Of a stretch of 32,920 bases of DNA, positions 7,785-15,337 are shown in pieces (the stretch's first letter is position 1; each line of letters begins with the position of its first letter). This stretch comes from an uncultured Bacilli bacterium. Its GTDB lineage: Bacteria > Bacillota_I > Bacilli_A > RF39 > UBA660. The stretch lies in assembly GCA_944350365.1 (NCBI GenBank), contig CALVOU010000013.1, positions 1 through 32,920 on the forward strand. Reading direction: 5' to 3'. The notes under the pieces were generated by a model. The model did no database searches. It was not told the DNA's origin and was given only the letters and a program-made list of their open reading frames with translations. Both the position numbers and the translations under genes were made by a program.

Positions 7785-10412
7785 ATGAAATACGTTTATT
7801 TGTTTAGTGAAGGAAACAAAGATATGCGTAACTTACTCGGTGGAAAAGGTGCTAACCTTGCTGAGATGACTAGTATTGGGTTACCAGTACCACGTGGTTT
7901 TACTGTAACGACGGAAGCTTGTACTAGATATTACGACGATGGGAAAACAATTGCCGACGAAATTGTTAAAGAAATCGACGAGAAGGTAGAGGAGCTTCAA
8001 AAGTTAACAGGTAAAAAGTTAGGAGATAGTAAAAATCCGTTACTGGTATCGGTAAGAAGTGGTGCTCGTGCTAGTATGCCTGGTATGATGGATACCGTGC
8101 TAAATCTTGGTTTAAATGATAAAGTTGCGAAGGGATTTGCCAAGACAACAAACAATCCGCGATTTGTTTATGATTCTTATCGTAGATTTATTCAAATGTT
8201 TGCTGATGTGGTTATGGGCTTTCCAAAGAGTTCATTTGAGCGTCTTTTTGACAGGATTAAAGAAGAGAAAAATGTCGAATTCGATACTGAACTTACTGCA
8301 GAAGATTTGATGGAAGTTGTTGATATTTACAAGAAGGAATATAAAAAGCATGCAGGAGTAGAATTTCCACAAGAACCTCGGGTTCAATTATTAGAGGCAA
8401 TCAAAGCGGTATTTAGAAGCTGGAATAATGATCGTGCTATCACTTACCGTAGATTGAATGATATTCCATCTTCGTGGGGAACAGCAGTTAATGTTCAAGA
8501 GATGGTTTACGGAAATCGTGGAGATACGTCTGGTACAGGTGTAGCATTCACTAGAAACCCAGCAACTGGTGAGAAAAAGTTGTTTGGTGAGTATTTAATG
8601 AATGCTCAAGGGGAAGACGTTGTAGCTGGTATTCGTACGCCACAATCCATTGATACTTTGAAAGAAACGATGCCAGAATGTTATGAAGAGTTTGTTCGTA
8701 TTTGCCATATTTTGGAAGAGCATTATCGTGATATGCAGGATATGGAATTTACGATTGAAGATGGTAAACTTTTCATGTTGCAGACGAGAAATGGAAAAAG
8801 AACTGCTGCTGCTGCTTTAAAGATTGCGGTTGATTTAGTGAACGAAGGAATGTTAACGAAAGAAGAAGCATTACTTAAAGTAGAACCTAAACAACTTGAT
8901 CAACTTTTACATCCAAATTTCGATGCAGATAGTTTAAAAGCTGCTGAAGTAATCGCTAAAGGATTGGCTGCATCACCTGGTGCCGCAACTGGAAAAATTT
9001 ATTTTACTGCTGAAGATGTAATTAAAGCTCATGAAGCAGGCGAAAAAGATATGTTGTTAGTTCGTCTTGAAACCTCCCCAGAAGATATCGAAGGAATGAA
9101 TCTTGCTCATGGTATTTTGACGATTCGTGGTGGAATGACCTCTCATGCTGCTGTAGTCGCACGTGGTATGGGTACTTGCTGTGTATCCGGTTGTGGTGAA
9201 CTTCGTATCGATGAAGAAAAGAAAACCGTAACGACTAAAGATGGTAAAGTCTTTACAGAAGGCGATTGGATGAGCTTGGATGGTTCAACGGGAAATGTGT
9301 ACGGTGAAAGAATTAAGACAGTAGATCCAGAAATTGTTGGAGATTTTGAAACCTTTATGGGATGGGCAGATAGTGTTCGTACCCTTAAAGTAAGAACCAA
9401 TGCCGATAATCCAAAGGATGCTAGTGTTGCTCGTAAATTTGGTGCGGAAGGAATTGGCCTTTGCCGTACGGAACATATGTTCTTTGAAGCAGATAGAATT
9501 TTTAACTTCCGTCGTATGATTACTGCGGATACAAAAGAAAAACGAGAAGAAGCACTCGAAAAAATACTTCCTTATCAACGAGATGACTTTGAACAATTAT
9601 TTAGAGTGATGGAAGGGTATGGTGTAACAATTCGTTTCCTTGATCCACCACTACATGAATTTTTACCTCACACTGACGAGGAGATTAAACCACTTGCGGA
9701 AAGTTTAGGTATGACTTTTGAAGCGTTAAAGGCTAGAGTAGAGTCATTAAAAGAATTTAATCCAATGATGGGACATCGTGGTTGTCGTTTGGCTGTTACT
9801 TATCCAGAAATTGCAGAGATGCAAACTCGTGCGGTAATTGAAGCGGCAATTAAAGTAAACAAAGATGGTATTCAAGTGAGCCCTGAAATTATGATTCCGT
9901 TAGTTGGCGATGTTAAAGAATTAACTTTCGTAAAAAATATCGTTACTTCTACTGCTGATCGTATCATTAAAGAGGCGGGTGTTGAACTCGATTATCATGT
10001 CGGAACAATGATTGAAATTCCAAGAGCAGCGATTACTGCAGATAAGATTGCTGAAGAAGCTGAATTCTTCTCTTTTGGTACAAATGATTTAACACAAATG
10101 ACTTACGGATTTAGTCGAGACGATGCTGGTAAATTCTTAGAAGACTATTATAAGAAAGGTATTTTTGAAAGTGATCCATTTGCTCATGTCGATCAAGAAG
10201 GCGTTGGAGCATTGATGAAGATTGCTGTAGAAAAAGGTAAAGTTACTCGTCCTGATATCAAACTTGGTATCTGTGGTGAACATGGTGGAGATCCTGCTAG
10301 CGTAGAATTCTGTCATCGATTAGGCTTAACTTATGTTTCTTGTAGTCCATATCGTGTACCTTTAGCTAGACTTGCTGCAGCACAAGCGGTGGTACAGGAA
10401 AAGCTAAACTAA
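7785..10412 (+). CDS. ppdK: pyruvate, phosphate dikinase
   Basis: Interconverts pyruvate + ATP + Pi with PEP + AMP + PPi. In fermentative bacteria it often works in the glycolytic direction to gain ATP from PPi, and otherwise makes PEP. The 875-residue length is standard. The N-terminal ATP-grasp domain starts with LLGGKGANLAEM. The swivelling phosphohistidine domain has GGMTSHAAVVARGMG with His454. The C-terminal TIM barrel has GTNDLTQMTYGFSRDD and the catalytic Cys830 in GICGEHGGDP. These residue numbers match the classical clostridial enzyme almost exactly (His455, Cys831). No PPDK regulatory-protein gene is adjacent. A terminator about 115 bases downstream makes the gene monocistronic. 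Confidence 0.97.
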   Translation: MKYVYLFSEGNKDMRNLLGGKGANLAEMTSIGLPVPRGFTVTTEACTRYYDDGKTIADEIVKEIDEKVEELQKLTGKKLGDSKNPLLVSVRSGARASMPGMMDTVLNLGLNDKVAKGFAKTTNNPRFVYDSYRRFIQMFADVVMGFPKSSFERLFDRIKEEKNVEFDTELTAEDLMEVVDIYKKEYKKHAGVEFPQEPRVQLLEAIKAVFRSWNNDRAITYRRLNDIPSSWGTAVNVQEMVYGNRGDTSGTGVAFTRNPATGEKKLFGEYLMNAQGEDVVAGIRTPQSIDTLKETMPECYEEFVRICHILEEHYRDMQDMEFTIEDGKLFMLQTRNGKRTAAAALKIAVDLVNEGMLTKEEALLKVEPKQLDQLLHPNFDADSLKAAEVIAKGLAASPGAATGKIYFTAEDVIKAHEAGEKDMLLVRLETSPEDIEGMNLAHGILTIRGGMTSHAAVVARGMGTCCVSGCGELRIDEEKKTVTTKDGKVFTEGDWMSLDGSTGNVYGERIKTVDPEIVGDFETFMGWADSVRTLKVRTNADNPKDASVARKFGAEGIGLCRTEHMFFEADRIFNFRRMITADTKEKREEALEKILPYQRDDFEQLFRVMEGYGVTIRFLDPPLHEFLPHTDEEIKPLAESLGMTFEALKARVESLKEFNPMMGHRGCRLAVTYPEIAEMQTRAVIEAAIKVNKDGIQVSPEIMIPLVGDVKELTFVKNIVTSTADRIIKEAGVELDYHVGTMIEIPRAAITADKIAEEAEFFSFGTNDLTQMTYGFSRDDAGKFLEDYYKKGIFESDPFAHVDQEGVGALMKIAVEKGKVTRPDIKLGICGEHGGDPASVEFCHRLGLTYVSCSPYRVPLARLAAAQAVVQEKLN

Positions 10413-10435
10413 TAGAAGGCGATTACGAAATTTTT

Positions 10436-10500
10436 TTAACCTGTATAATTATTACAATACGATATTTTCAAAATAGCTGAATGTAATAATACGAGGTTAA
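10436..10500. repeat. imperfect inverted repeat after ppdK
   Basis: TTAACCTgTATAATTATTACA (10436-10456, one gap) is complementary to TGTAATAATAcgAGGTTAA (10482-10500). The 25-base centre contains a smaller palindrome, ATTTTcAAAAT. The whole could fold as a long cruciform or RNA hairpin. The sequence beginning TTAAGCCTGTATAAT at 10621 resembles the left arm. It could be a remnant of a small mobile element or a processing structure; no transposase is present. Confidence 0.6.
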
Positions 10501-10527
10501 AGGAACCAGCTATAAATGATCTTATAT

Positions 10528-10566
10528 AAAAAGACTAAGATATAATCATCTTGGTCTTTTTGTGTC
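10528..10566 (+). terminator. terminator downstream of ppdK
   Basis: AAAAAGACtAAGAT (10528-10541) pairs with ATCTTgGTCTTTTT (10548-10561), a long stem with one internal mismatch and a 6-base loop. The stem ends in a T-tract. Confidence 0.85.
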
Positions 10567-10656
10567 AAAAAATAAGATTTTTTCAACAGAAAAAAGGTAA
10601 AAATGTGATATTTAAAACAATTAAGCCTGTATAATCAGTTATTAAGAGAGGTATAA

Positions 10657-10917
10657 TATAATTCATATGCAGGAAATATAGGTTATAATAGTCAAATTTG
10701 TATCGATAAAGGTTTGTTACCCTAGTTTGACTGTAGTACAAGCACTCATAAAGGCGAACTAATCAAAACGAAGGATGATTATGATGTCTTTCATAATCTT
10801 GTGAAAATATATAAAAAGTATAAAAATGTATCAACCTATCTCATAAAATCATTTATGTTTTATATCGAGTGGTATTCAGGAAACTTTAGAAGCCCTGAGT
10901 CATTTTTTATACACTAG
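10657..10917 (+). pseudogene. remnant of an unidentified gene
   Basis: One reading frame looks coding but has no start codon and contains one in-frame TAG (10723-10725). Before it reads SYAGNIGYNSQICIDKGLLP; after it come FDCSTSTHKGELIKTKDDYD, then VKIYKKYKNVSTYLIKSF and YIEWYSGNFRSPESFFIH, ending at TAG 10915. The amino-acid composition is protein-like (Trp, Tyr, charged residues) rather than random AT-rich translation. An upstream in-frame TAA at 10654 bounds it. I cannot name the family. It may be a decayed accessory gene between ppdK and the envelope genes. Confidence 0.4.
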
Positions 10918-10978
10918 AAATTTGCTTAGTATAGAAGAATAAAATAGAAAATAGAAAATTTTGTAATTTATTTAGATT

Positions 10979-11029
10979 CTTTTAAACAATTCTCTTAAAA
11001 AACACTTTTAAACAATTCTCTTAAAAAAC
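10979..11029. repeat. tandem 25-bp direct repeat upstream of a promoter
   Basis: Two identical 25-base copies (10979-11003 and 11005-11029) of a sequence starting CTTTTAAACAATTCTCTTAA are separated by one base. Each copy has TTTTAA and TTAAAA arms, giving weak dyad symmetry. The second copy ends 4 bases before the -35 box of the next promoter, a position suited to two operator or activator sites about 2.5 helical turns apart. Confidence 0.8.
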
Positions 11030-11033
11030 CTAA

Positions 11034-11062
11034 TTGACATTTCATACCCTTCATCTTATAAT
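11034..11062 (+). promoter_or_regulatory. consensus promoter of the TasA-like operon
   Basis: TTGACA (11034-11039), exactly 17 bases, TATAAT (11057-11062). This is a full sigma-A consensus. The leader of about 60 bases contains a small TTGAG/CTCAA hairpin (11084-11102) and then GAAGGGAAG before the ATG. Confidence 0.9.
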
Positions 11063-11130
11063 GAATATATAATATGGTGGTAGGTTGAGGAGTAATTTCT
11101 CAAATCATATGAAAAGAAGGGAAGAAAATT

Positions 11131-11700
11131 ATGGAAGAAAAGAAACAAACAAATTCAAGTACAATTGTATTAACAGTAGTTGGAATTATTGCTTTAGTTG
11201 TCATATGTGTTGGTGGAAGTTTTGCATATTTTACAGCGGTAGCTACTTCGAATGAACAAACCATCACAACTGGTACATTAACAACTAAGTATATTTCAGG
11301 ACAAGATATTAGTGCAACCAATATTATTCCTACAGAAGAAACTGGTGCTCAACTTCATAAGTTTAGTGTACAAAATACAGGAAATAATCCTGCTACATTG
11401 AAGTTATCTTTAGTAGAAACTACTTTAAAGAAAGAAGAAGCAGATACCACGAGTGCTAATTTAAAGTGGGCTTTATATGAAGCTAACGAGTCTTATGTAG
11501 AACAAGGCGTTGCAATTGCAACTGGTGATTTTGCAACAGTAAATCCCACAACATTATTAAAGGATAGTATTAGCATTGATGGTGGTACAACGAAATATTA
11601 TATTTTGAAAATTTGGCTTGATGAGATCGATGCTCCTCAGAACGAGGATCAAGGTATGTCTTTCTCTACGAAAGTTCAAGTTGATATGCAGAAAGGATAG
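11131..11700 (+). CDS. TasA/CalY-like exported protein, copy 1
   Basis: A 189-residue protein with a short charged N-terminus, a hydrophobic segment at about 11-34 ending in GGSFAYFTA, and a beta-rich exported domain. The N-terminal pattern (GG-x-x-A-Y/F-x, followed by a TGTL strand) is typical of TasA/camelysin-type proteins processed by the SipW signal peptidase in Bacilli; TasA itself forms biofilm fibres. Hallmarks shared with the next two genes are SGQDI, NLKWALY, and YYILKIWLDEI with QNEDQG near the C-terminus. There is no LPxTG sorting motif. No SipW gene is in the window, so whether the hydrophobic segment is cleaved or serves as an anchor is open. It is first of four genes and ends 2 bases before copy 2. 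Confidence 0.8.
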   Translation: MEEKKQTNSSTIVLTVVGIIALVVICVGGSFAYFTAVATSNEQTITTGTLTTKYISGQDISATNIIPTEETGAQLHKFSVQNTGNNPATLKLSLVETTLKKEEADTTSANLKWALYEANESYVEQGVAIATGDFATVNPTTLLKDSISIDGGTTKYYILKIWLDEIDAPQNEDQGMSFSTKVQVDMQKG

Positions 11701-11702
11701 AA

Positions 11703-12269
11703 ATGAAAGTGGAAGAAAAAAATAATAGAAATAAAAATGTGATTATTATTGCACTTGCTATTTTAGGGTTGATTGCTGTATGTATCGGAGGGACTTATGC
11801 ATACTTTACAGCTATAGCTACCTCTAATCCACAGACGATAACGACTGGAACGTTAACAGCAACTTATAATACGGGACAAGATATTAATGCGTCTAATATT
11901 ATTCCAACTGCTGAAGCGGAGGCTACAGAGCATCATTTTAGCATTACCAATAATAGTTCATCTACCTCTGAATTAAGCTTATCGTTTACGGAACTATCTT
12001 TAACTAAAGGTGGTATTCCTACTCAATCTGGTAACTTAAAGTGGGCTCTATATAATGCGAATGAATCTTATGCAGAATCAGGTTCATCAATAGCTGGTGG
12101 CGAATTCTCTGATACTTCATCCCCTAAGACCATCATAGATGGTGTCTCTTTTAACTCCAAGGAAACGAAATATTTTGTTTTAAAAATTTGGTTAAATGAA
12201 ATAGGAAGTCCTCAAAACGAAGATCAGGGTTTGTCGTTTAGTACTAAGATCAGTGCTGAAATGGATTGA
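11703..12269 (+). CDS. TasA/CalY-like exported protein, copy 2
   Basis: A 188-residue close paralogue of copy 1. It has the same hydrophobic segment ending GGTYAYFTAIATSN, the TITTGTL strand, TGQDI, NLKWALYNANESY and LKIWLNEIGSPQNEDQG. Similarity runs from end to end, so copies 1 and 2 come from a tandem duplication. The mature part is Ser/Thr-rich (NNSSSTSELS, TSSP), which would offer O-glycosylation sites. It lies 2 bases after copy 1 with the Shine-Dalgarno sequence (AAAGGA) inside that gene's end, so the two are translated together. Confidence 0.8.
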   Translation: MKVEEKNNRNKNVIIIALAILGLIAVCIGGTYAYFTAIATSNPQTITTGTLTATYNTGQDINASNIIPTAEAEATEHHFSITNNSSSTSELSLSFTELSLTKGGIPTQSGNLKWALYNANESYAESGSSIAGGEFSDTSSPKTIIDGVSFNSKETKYFVLKIWLNEIGSPQNEDQGLSFSTKISAEMD

Positions 12270-12273
12270 TTAT

Positions 12274-12867
12274 ATGGAAGATAATCGAGAACAGACAGTA
12301 GAAAAAAAAGAACAGAAGAGGGCTAGGAAGATTATTTTTATTATCATCTTTCTTTTGCTTTTAATAGGATTTACTGTTGGTATTTCTTATTACTTTTTTT
12401 CAAAAACAATTACTGGTAACGGTGATCAAGACGTGATTACTACTGAGGAGGTTAGTGTATTTTATTTGACCGGTCAGGATATCAATGTAGAAAATATGAT
12501 GCCTGGATATGAAAATGATGCTCCTAGACATACATTCTTATTAGAAAATAACGGTAAGAGTAGTCAAAAATATACAATGTCTTTTTCCAATGTTAATCTA
12601 CAACAGGCTGGAAAGAATGTTGAAGTCGTAAACTTAAAGTGGATTCTATACGGTGCTAGTCAGAATTATTCTGAGCAAAAAAAACTTGCTTCAGGTGATT
12701 TTGCTGTTGTGGATTCAACATTGCCGATTTTAGAAAACATTACTATTGAAGCTGGCGAAAGACAGTATTATGTTTTAAAAATTTGGTTAGAGGAAATTGA
12801 GGAAGTACAAAACGAGGATCAAGGATTGAATTTTAGTGCTCAGATTGGCATTAGTTTAGAAAAATAG
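12274..12867 (+). CDS. divergent TasA/CalY-like protein, copy 3
   Basis: A 197-residue paralogue with the C-terminal hallmarks intact (TGQDI, NLKWILYGASQNY, YYVLKIWLEEIEEVQNEDQG). Its N-terminus differs: a longer, highly charged head (about 20 residues rich in Glu, Lys and Arg) precedes a very hydrophobic segment (about 21-43), and the AYFTA-type processing motif is replaced by YYFFSKTITG. This copy may stay membrane-anchored and serve as a base or minor subunit, by analogy with minor fibre subunits; this is inference. ATG 12274 is preferred over a GTG at 12253, which would overlap copy 2 by 17 bases. The ribosome binding site is weak. Confidence 0.72.
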   Translation: MEDNREQTVEKKEQKRARKIIFIIIFLLLLIGFTVGISYYFFSKTITGNGDQDVITTEEVSVFYLTGQDINVENMMPGYENDAPRHTFLLENNGKSSQKYTMSFSNVNLQQAGKNVEVVNLKWILYGASQNYSEQKKLASGDFAVVDSTLPILENITIEAGERQYYVLKIWLEEIEEVQNEDQGLNFSAQIGISLEK

Positions 12868-12885
12868 AAAGAAGGGATCGTTATT

Positions 12886-13407
12886 ATGAAAATGAAGAAG
12901 ATTTTCATCTTGAGCTTAGCGGTTCTTCTTTCTTTACTTATTATTGGAATTAGTTATGCCCATTTTAGTGCTTCGGCTCAGTCCACTACTCAATATTTTT
13001 CGACAGGAGATTTTTCTTTTACATTAACGGAAGATGGCGGTAAATTGAATTTGGCCAGTAGTTATCCGCTCAGTGATAGTGAGGGGATAGCTACTAATCC
13101 CTATACTTTTAGTGTTACGAATACTGGTGATATTGATGCCAATTATCAGATAATATTAAAAGAAGATCAAGAAGCGATCGATAACTGTGGCTGTACTAAG
13201 ATTCTAGATATGAATAATATTAAATATCAGCTGGATGGTGGAGAAATTGGCTTGTTATCTTCTAGTGGAAATCAAGTTATTGCGCAAGGAAGTATAAATG
13301 CAGATGAAAATAAGAATTTTTCTTTACGAATATGGTTAAAAGAAGATAGTGGCAATGAAGTATTGGGAACTCACTTTCATGGAAAAATACAAGTAGTTTT
13401 CTATTGA
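12886..13407 (+). CDS. distant TasA/CalY-like exported protein, copy 4
   Basis: A 173-residue exported protein with an N-terminal signal segment (about 4-24) ending GISYAHFSASAQ. A STGDFSF strand takes the place of TTGTL, and the C-terminal core (NFSLRIWLKE) parallels LKIWL of the other copies. It lacks the QNEDQG motif and has a close cysteine pair (NCGCTK) absent from copies 1-3. It is best seen as the most diverged member of the tandem set, perhaps a cap or adaptor subunit (inference). GAAGGGA precedes the ATG by about 10 bases. A terminator follows, closing the four-gene operon. Confidence 0.7.
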   Translation: MKMKKIFILSLAVLLSLLIIGISYAHFSASAQSTTQYFSTGDFSFTLTEDGGKLNLASSYPLSDSEGIATNPYTFSVTNTGDIDANYQIILKEDQEAIDNCGCTKILDMNNIKYQLDGGEIGLLSSSGNQVIAQGSINADENKNFSLRIWLKEDSGNEVLGTHFHGKIQVVFY

Positions 13408-13411
13408 TAAT

Positions 13412-13448
13412 AAAAAGGGTGCTAGAAAAAATCCTAGTGTCCTTTTCT
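13412..13448 (+). terminator. terminator of the TasA-like operon
   Basis: AAAAAGG, a 3-base internal mismatch and CTAG pair with CTAG and CCTTTT (13412-13446). The poly-T comes from the stem's own CCTTTTCT end. Confidence 0.65.
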
Positions 13449-13486
13449 GTATTAGTAAAGTTTAATGAAAAATACATAAAATCATC

Positions 13487-13515
13487 TTTAAAAAAATAGA
13501 AAACTTTGATATGAT
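13487..13515 (+). promoter_or_regulatory. putative promoter of the PMT-like gene
   Basis: TTTAAA (13487-13492), 17 bases, TATGAT (13510-13515). The matches to consensus are moderate. The start would give a leader of about 20 bases with GGGGAGG before the ATG. Confidence 0.45.
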
Positions 13516-13541
13516 TATAGAGTAAGTAGGGGAGGCTTAAA

Positions 13542-15257
13542 ATGAAAAAAAGTGCAAAATCTAAGTTTAAAACGATAAAAAGTTTACTTAGAGATAACTC
13601 TAGAAAATTAGGTAAAATCGATTGGATAATTATCGGGGTTATGGTAGTGGTTTATTCCATTATATCTTTCATTAATCTTGGTAGTTTTACCAATCCACAG
13701 ACCTTTTTAGAGTTCCAATACAGTGGCGAAGAAGCTAGTTTTACTCTAGCTGAAGCTAAAGAAGTTTCGCATATTAGAATGTATGCAGGACCTGAAATCG
13801 GTTCGTATGATATTTTTATCTCTTCGGATGGAAATAATTATGAGCAGGCAACAACAGTAACACAAAATTCAGTTTTTGCTTGGGATGATTTTCAAATCGA
13901 TAAGAATTTTCAATATTTGAAAATTATTTCTAAAAACGAAGGCAGTTACATTGGAGAAATTCAACTATATGATAATTATGGTAACAAAATAGAATTAACG
14001 GCTGAATCGGAGACAGCTAAGTTATTGATCGATGAAAAAGATACAGTACCAGCTACGATCAGTTATCTAAATAGTACTTATTTCGATGAAATTTATTTTG
14101 CGAGAAGTGCTTATGAATACATTCATGGTATTCCGACTGTTGAATGGGTGCATCCACCACTTGGTAAGTTAATTATGGCAATTCCAGTATTATTATTTGG
14201 TATGTCGACATTTGCTTATCGTTTGATGGGAAATATTGCAGGTATTTTGATGATTCCTGTTATCTATGCATTAGCGAAAAATATCTTTAAGAATCGTAAA
14301 TGGGCTATTTTAGCTGGAATTCTTATGATGTTTGATTGTTTCCATTTTGCGCAGACAAGAATGGGAACTGTGGATAGTTTCTTAGTACTGTTCATTATGT
14401 TATCGGCATTGTTCATGTATAAGTATATTGTCCTAGAAAATAATGCTAAGTTGAAGACGAAGTTAATTAATCTTTTCTTATCTGGACTATTTATCGGTTG
14501 TGCGATAGCGACTAAGTGGACGGGATTCTATGTGGGACTTGCTCTTGCGATTGTGTTCTTTGCGAATATCATTTATCGTAATGTTGGTAAAGGTAAAGAA
14601 AAGGATAAAGATTTAGGAAAAATTATCTTATCTTGTTTCGTCTTCTTTGTTGGTATACCACTTTTGATTTACGTATTATCTTATCTTTTATTCCCAATTG
14701 TCTATCCAGGTAAGGTAGAAGGAATAAGTGGATTGATCAAACAGACTCAAGATATGTATACTTATCACTCTACACTAGAAGCAACACATCCATTTACTTC
14801 GGAATGGTATACTTGGCCAGCTATGATTAAACCTGTTTGGTATTATGTTGGTTACTTCGGTGGCGGTATGAAGGGAACAATTGTTGGTATTGGTAATCCA
14901 GCTATTTGGTGGTTTGGAATTATCGCTAGTATCTTTGTTCTTATCATGGCACTTCTTAGAAGAAAACGAGAAGATTGGTTTATCTTAGTATTTATTTTAG
15001 CTACTTGGTTACCATATGTTTTTATCGGTAGAATTATGTTTATGTATCACTATTTCCCAACATTACCATTTATTATGCTAGCAATTGTTGCATTAATTAA
15101 ATTTATTACTGAGAAAATTAGAAATAATAGTGTATACTTATTTTATGTTGGAGTAGTTATTCTACTATTTACCTATTTTTATCCAGTAATCTCTGGTATG
15201 ATTACTTCTGAAAAATATATCGAGACAATACGTTGGCTATCTAGCTGGTATTTCTAG
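13542..15257 (+). CDS. PMT-type (GT39) protein O-mannosyltransferase with discoidin-like insert
   Basis: A multi-pass membrane glycosyltransferase that would move mannose from a polyprenyl-phosphate carrier to Ser/Thr of exported proteins. Residues 27-48 form the first membrane helix. Residues about 55-155 form an outside domain resembling F5/8 type C (discoidin) folds (IRMYAGPEIGSYDIFISSDG ... IGEIQLYDNYGN). The PMT core then follows: the acidic pair Asp182-Glu183 in DEIYFARSAYEY, the HPPLGK motif at 204-209, and AQTRMGTVDSF resembling the QSRxxxxD motif of Pmt proteins. Eight or more further membrane helices run to the C-terminus. The 571-residue length is explained by the insert. Acceptor and sugar are inferred from the family. 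It is monocistronic, with a strong terminator after it. Confidence 0.82.
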   Translation: MKKSAKSKFKTIKSLLRDNSRKLGKIDWIIIGVMVVVYSIISFINLGSFTNPQTFLEFQYSGEEASFTLAEAKEVSHIRMYAGPEIGSYDIFISSDGNNYEQATTVTQNSVFAWDDFQIDKNFQYLKIISKNEGSYIGEIQLYDNYGNKIELTAESETAKLLIDEKDTVPATISYLNSTYFDEIYFARSAYEYIHGIPTVEWVHPPLGKLIMAIPVLLFGMSTFAYRLMGNIAGILMIPVIYALAKNIFKNRKWAILAGILMMFDCFHFAQTRMGTVDSFLVLFIMLSALFMYKYIVLENNAKLKTKLINLFLSGLFIGCAIATKWTGFYVGLALAIVFFANIIYRNVGKGKEKDKDLGKIILSCFVFFVGIPLLIYVLSYLLFPIVYPGKVEGISGLIKQTQDMYTYHSTLEATHPFTSEWYTWPAMIKPVWYYVGYFGGGMKGTIVGIGNPAIWWFGIIASIFVLIMALLRRKREDWFILVFILATWLPYVFIGRIMFMYHYFPTLPFIMLAIVALIKFITEKIRNNSVYLFYVGVVILLFTYFYPVISGMITSEKYIETIRWLSSWYF

Positions 15258-15279
15258 ATGTAAAAACGGATAAAATTTC

Positions 15280-15310
15280 AAGAATTATCTTTCAAGATAA
15301 TTCTTTTTTT
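15280..15310 (+). terminator. terminator of the PMT-like gene
   Basis: A perfect 11-bp stem AAGAATTATCT / AGATAATTCTT with a TTCA tetraloop, ending in T7. Confidence 0.92.
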
Positions 15311-15318
15311 GTTATAAT
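15290..15318 (+). promoter_or_regulatory. putative promoter of pfkB-smr, overlapping a terminator
   Basis: TATAAT at 15313-15318 with TTTCAA at 15290-15295 (17-base spacing). The -35 box would lie in the loop and 3' arm of the preceding terminator. Confidence 0.5.
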
Positions 15319-15337
15319 ACTATTAGGTGATCAATAT

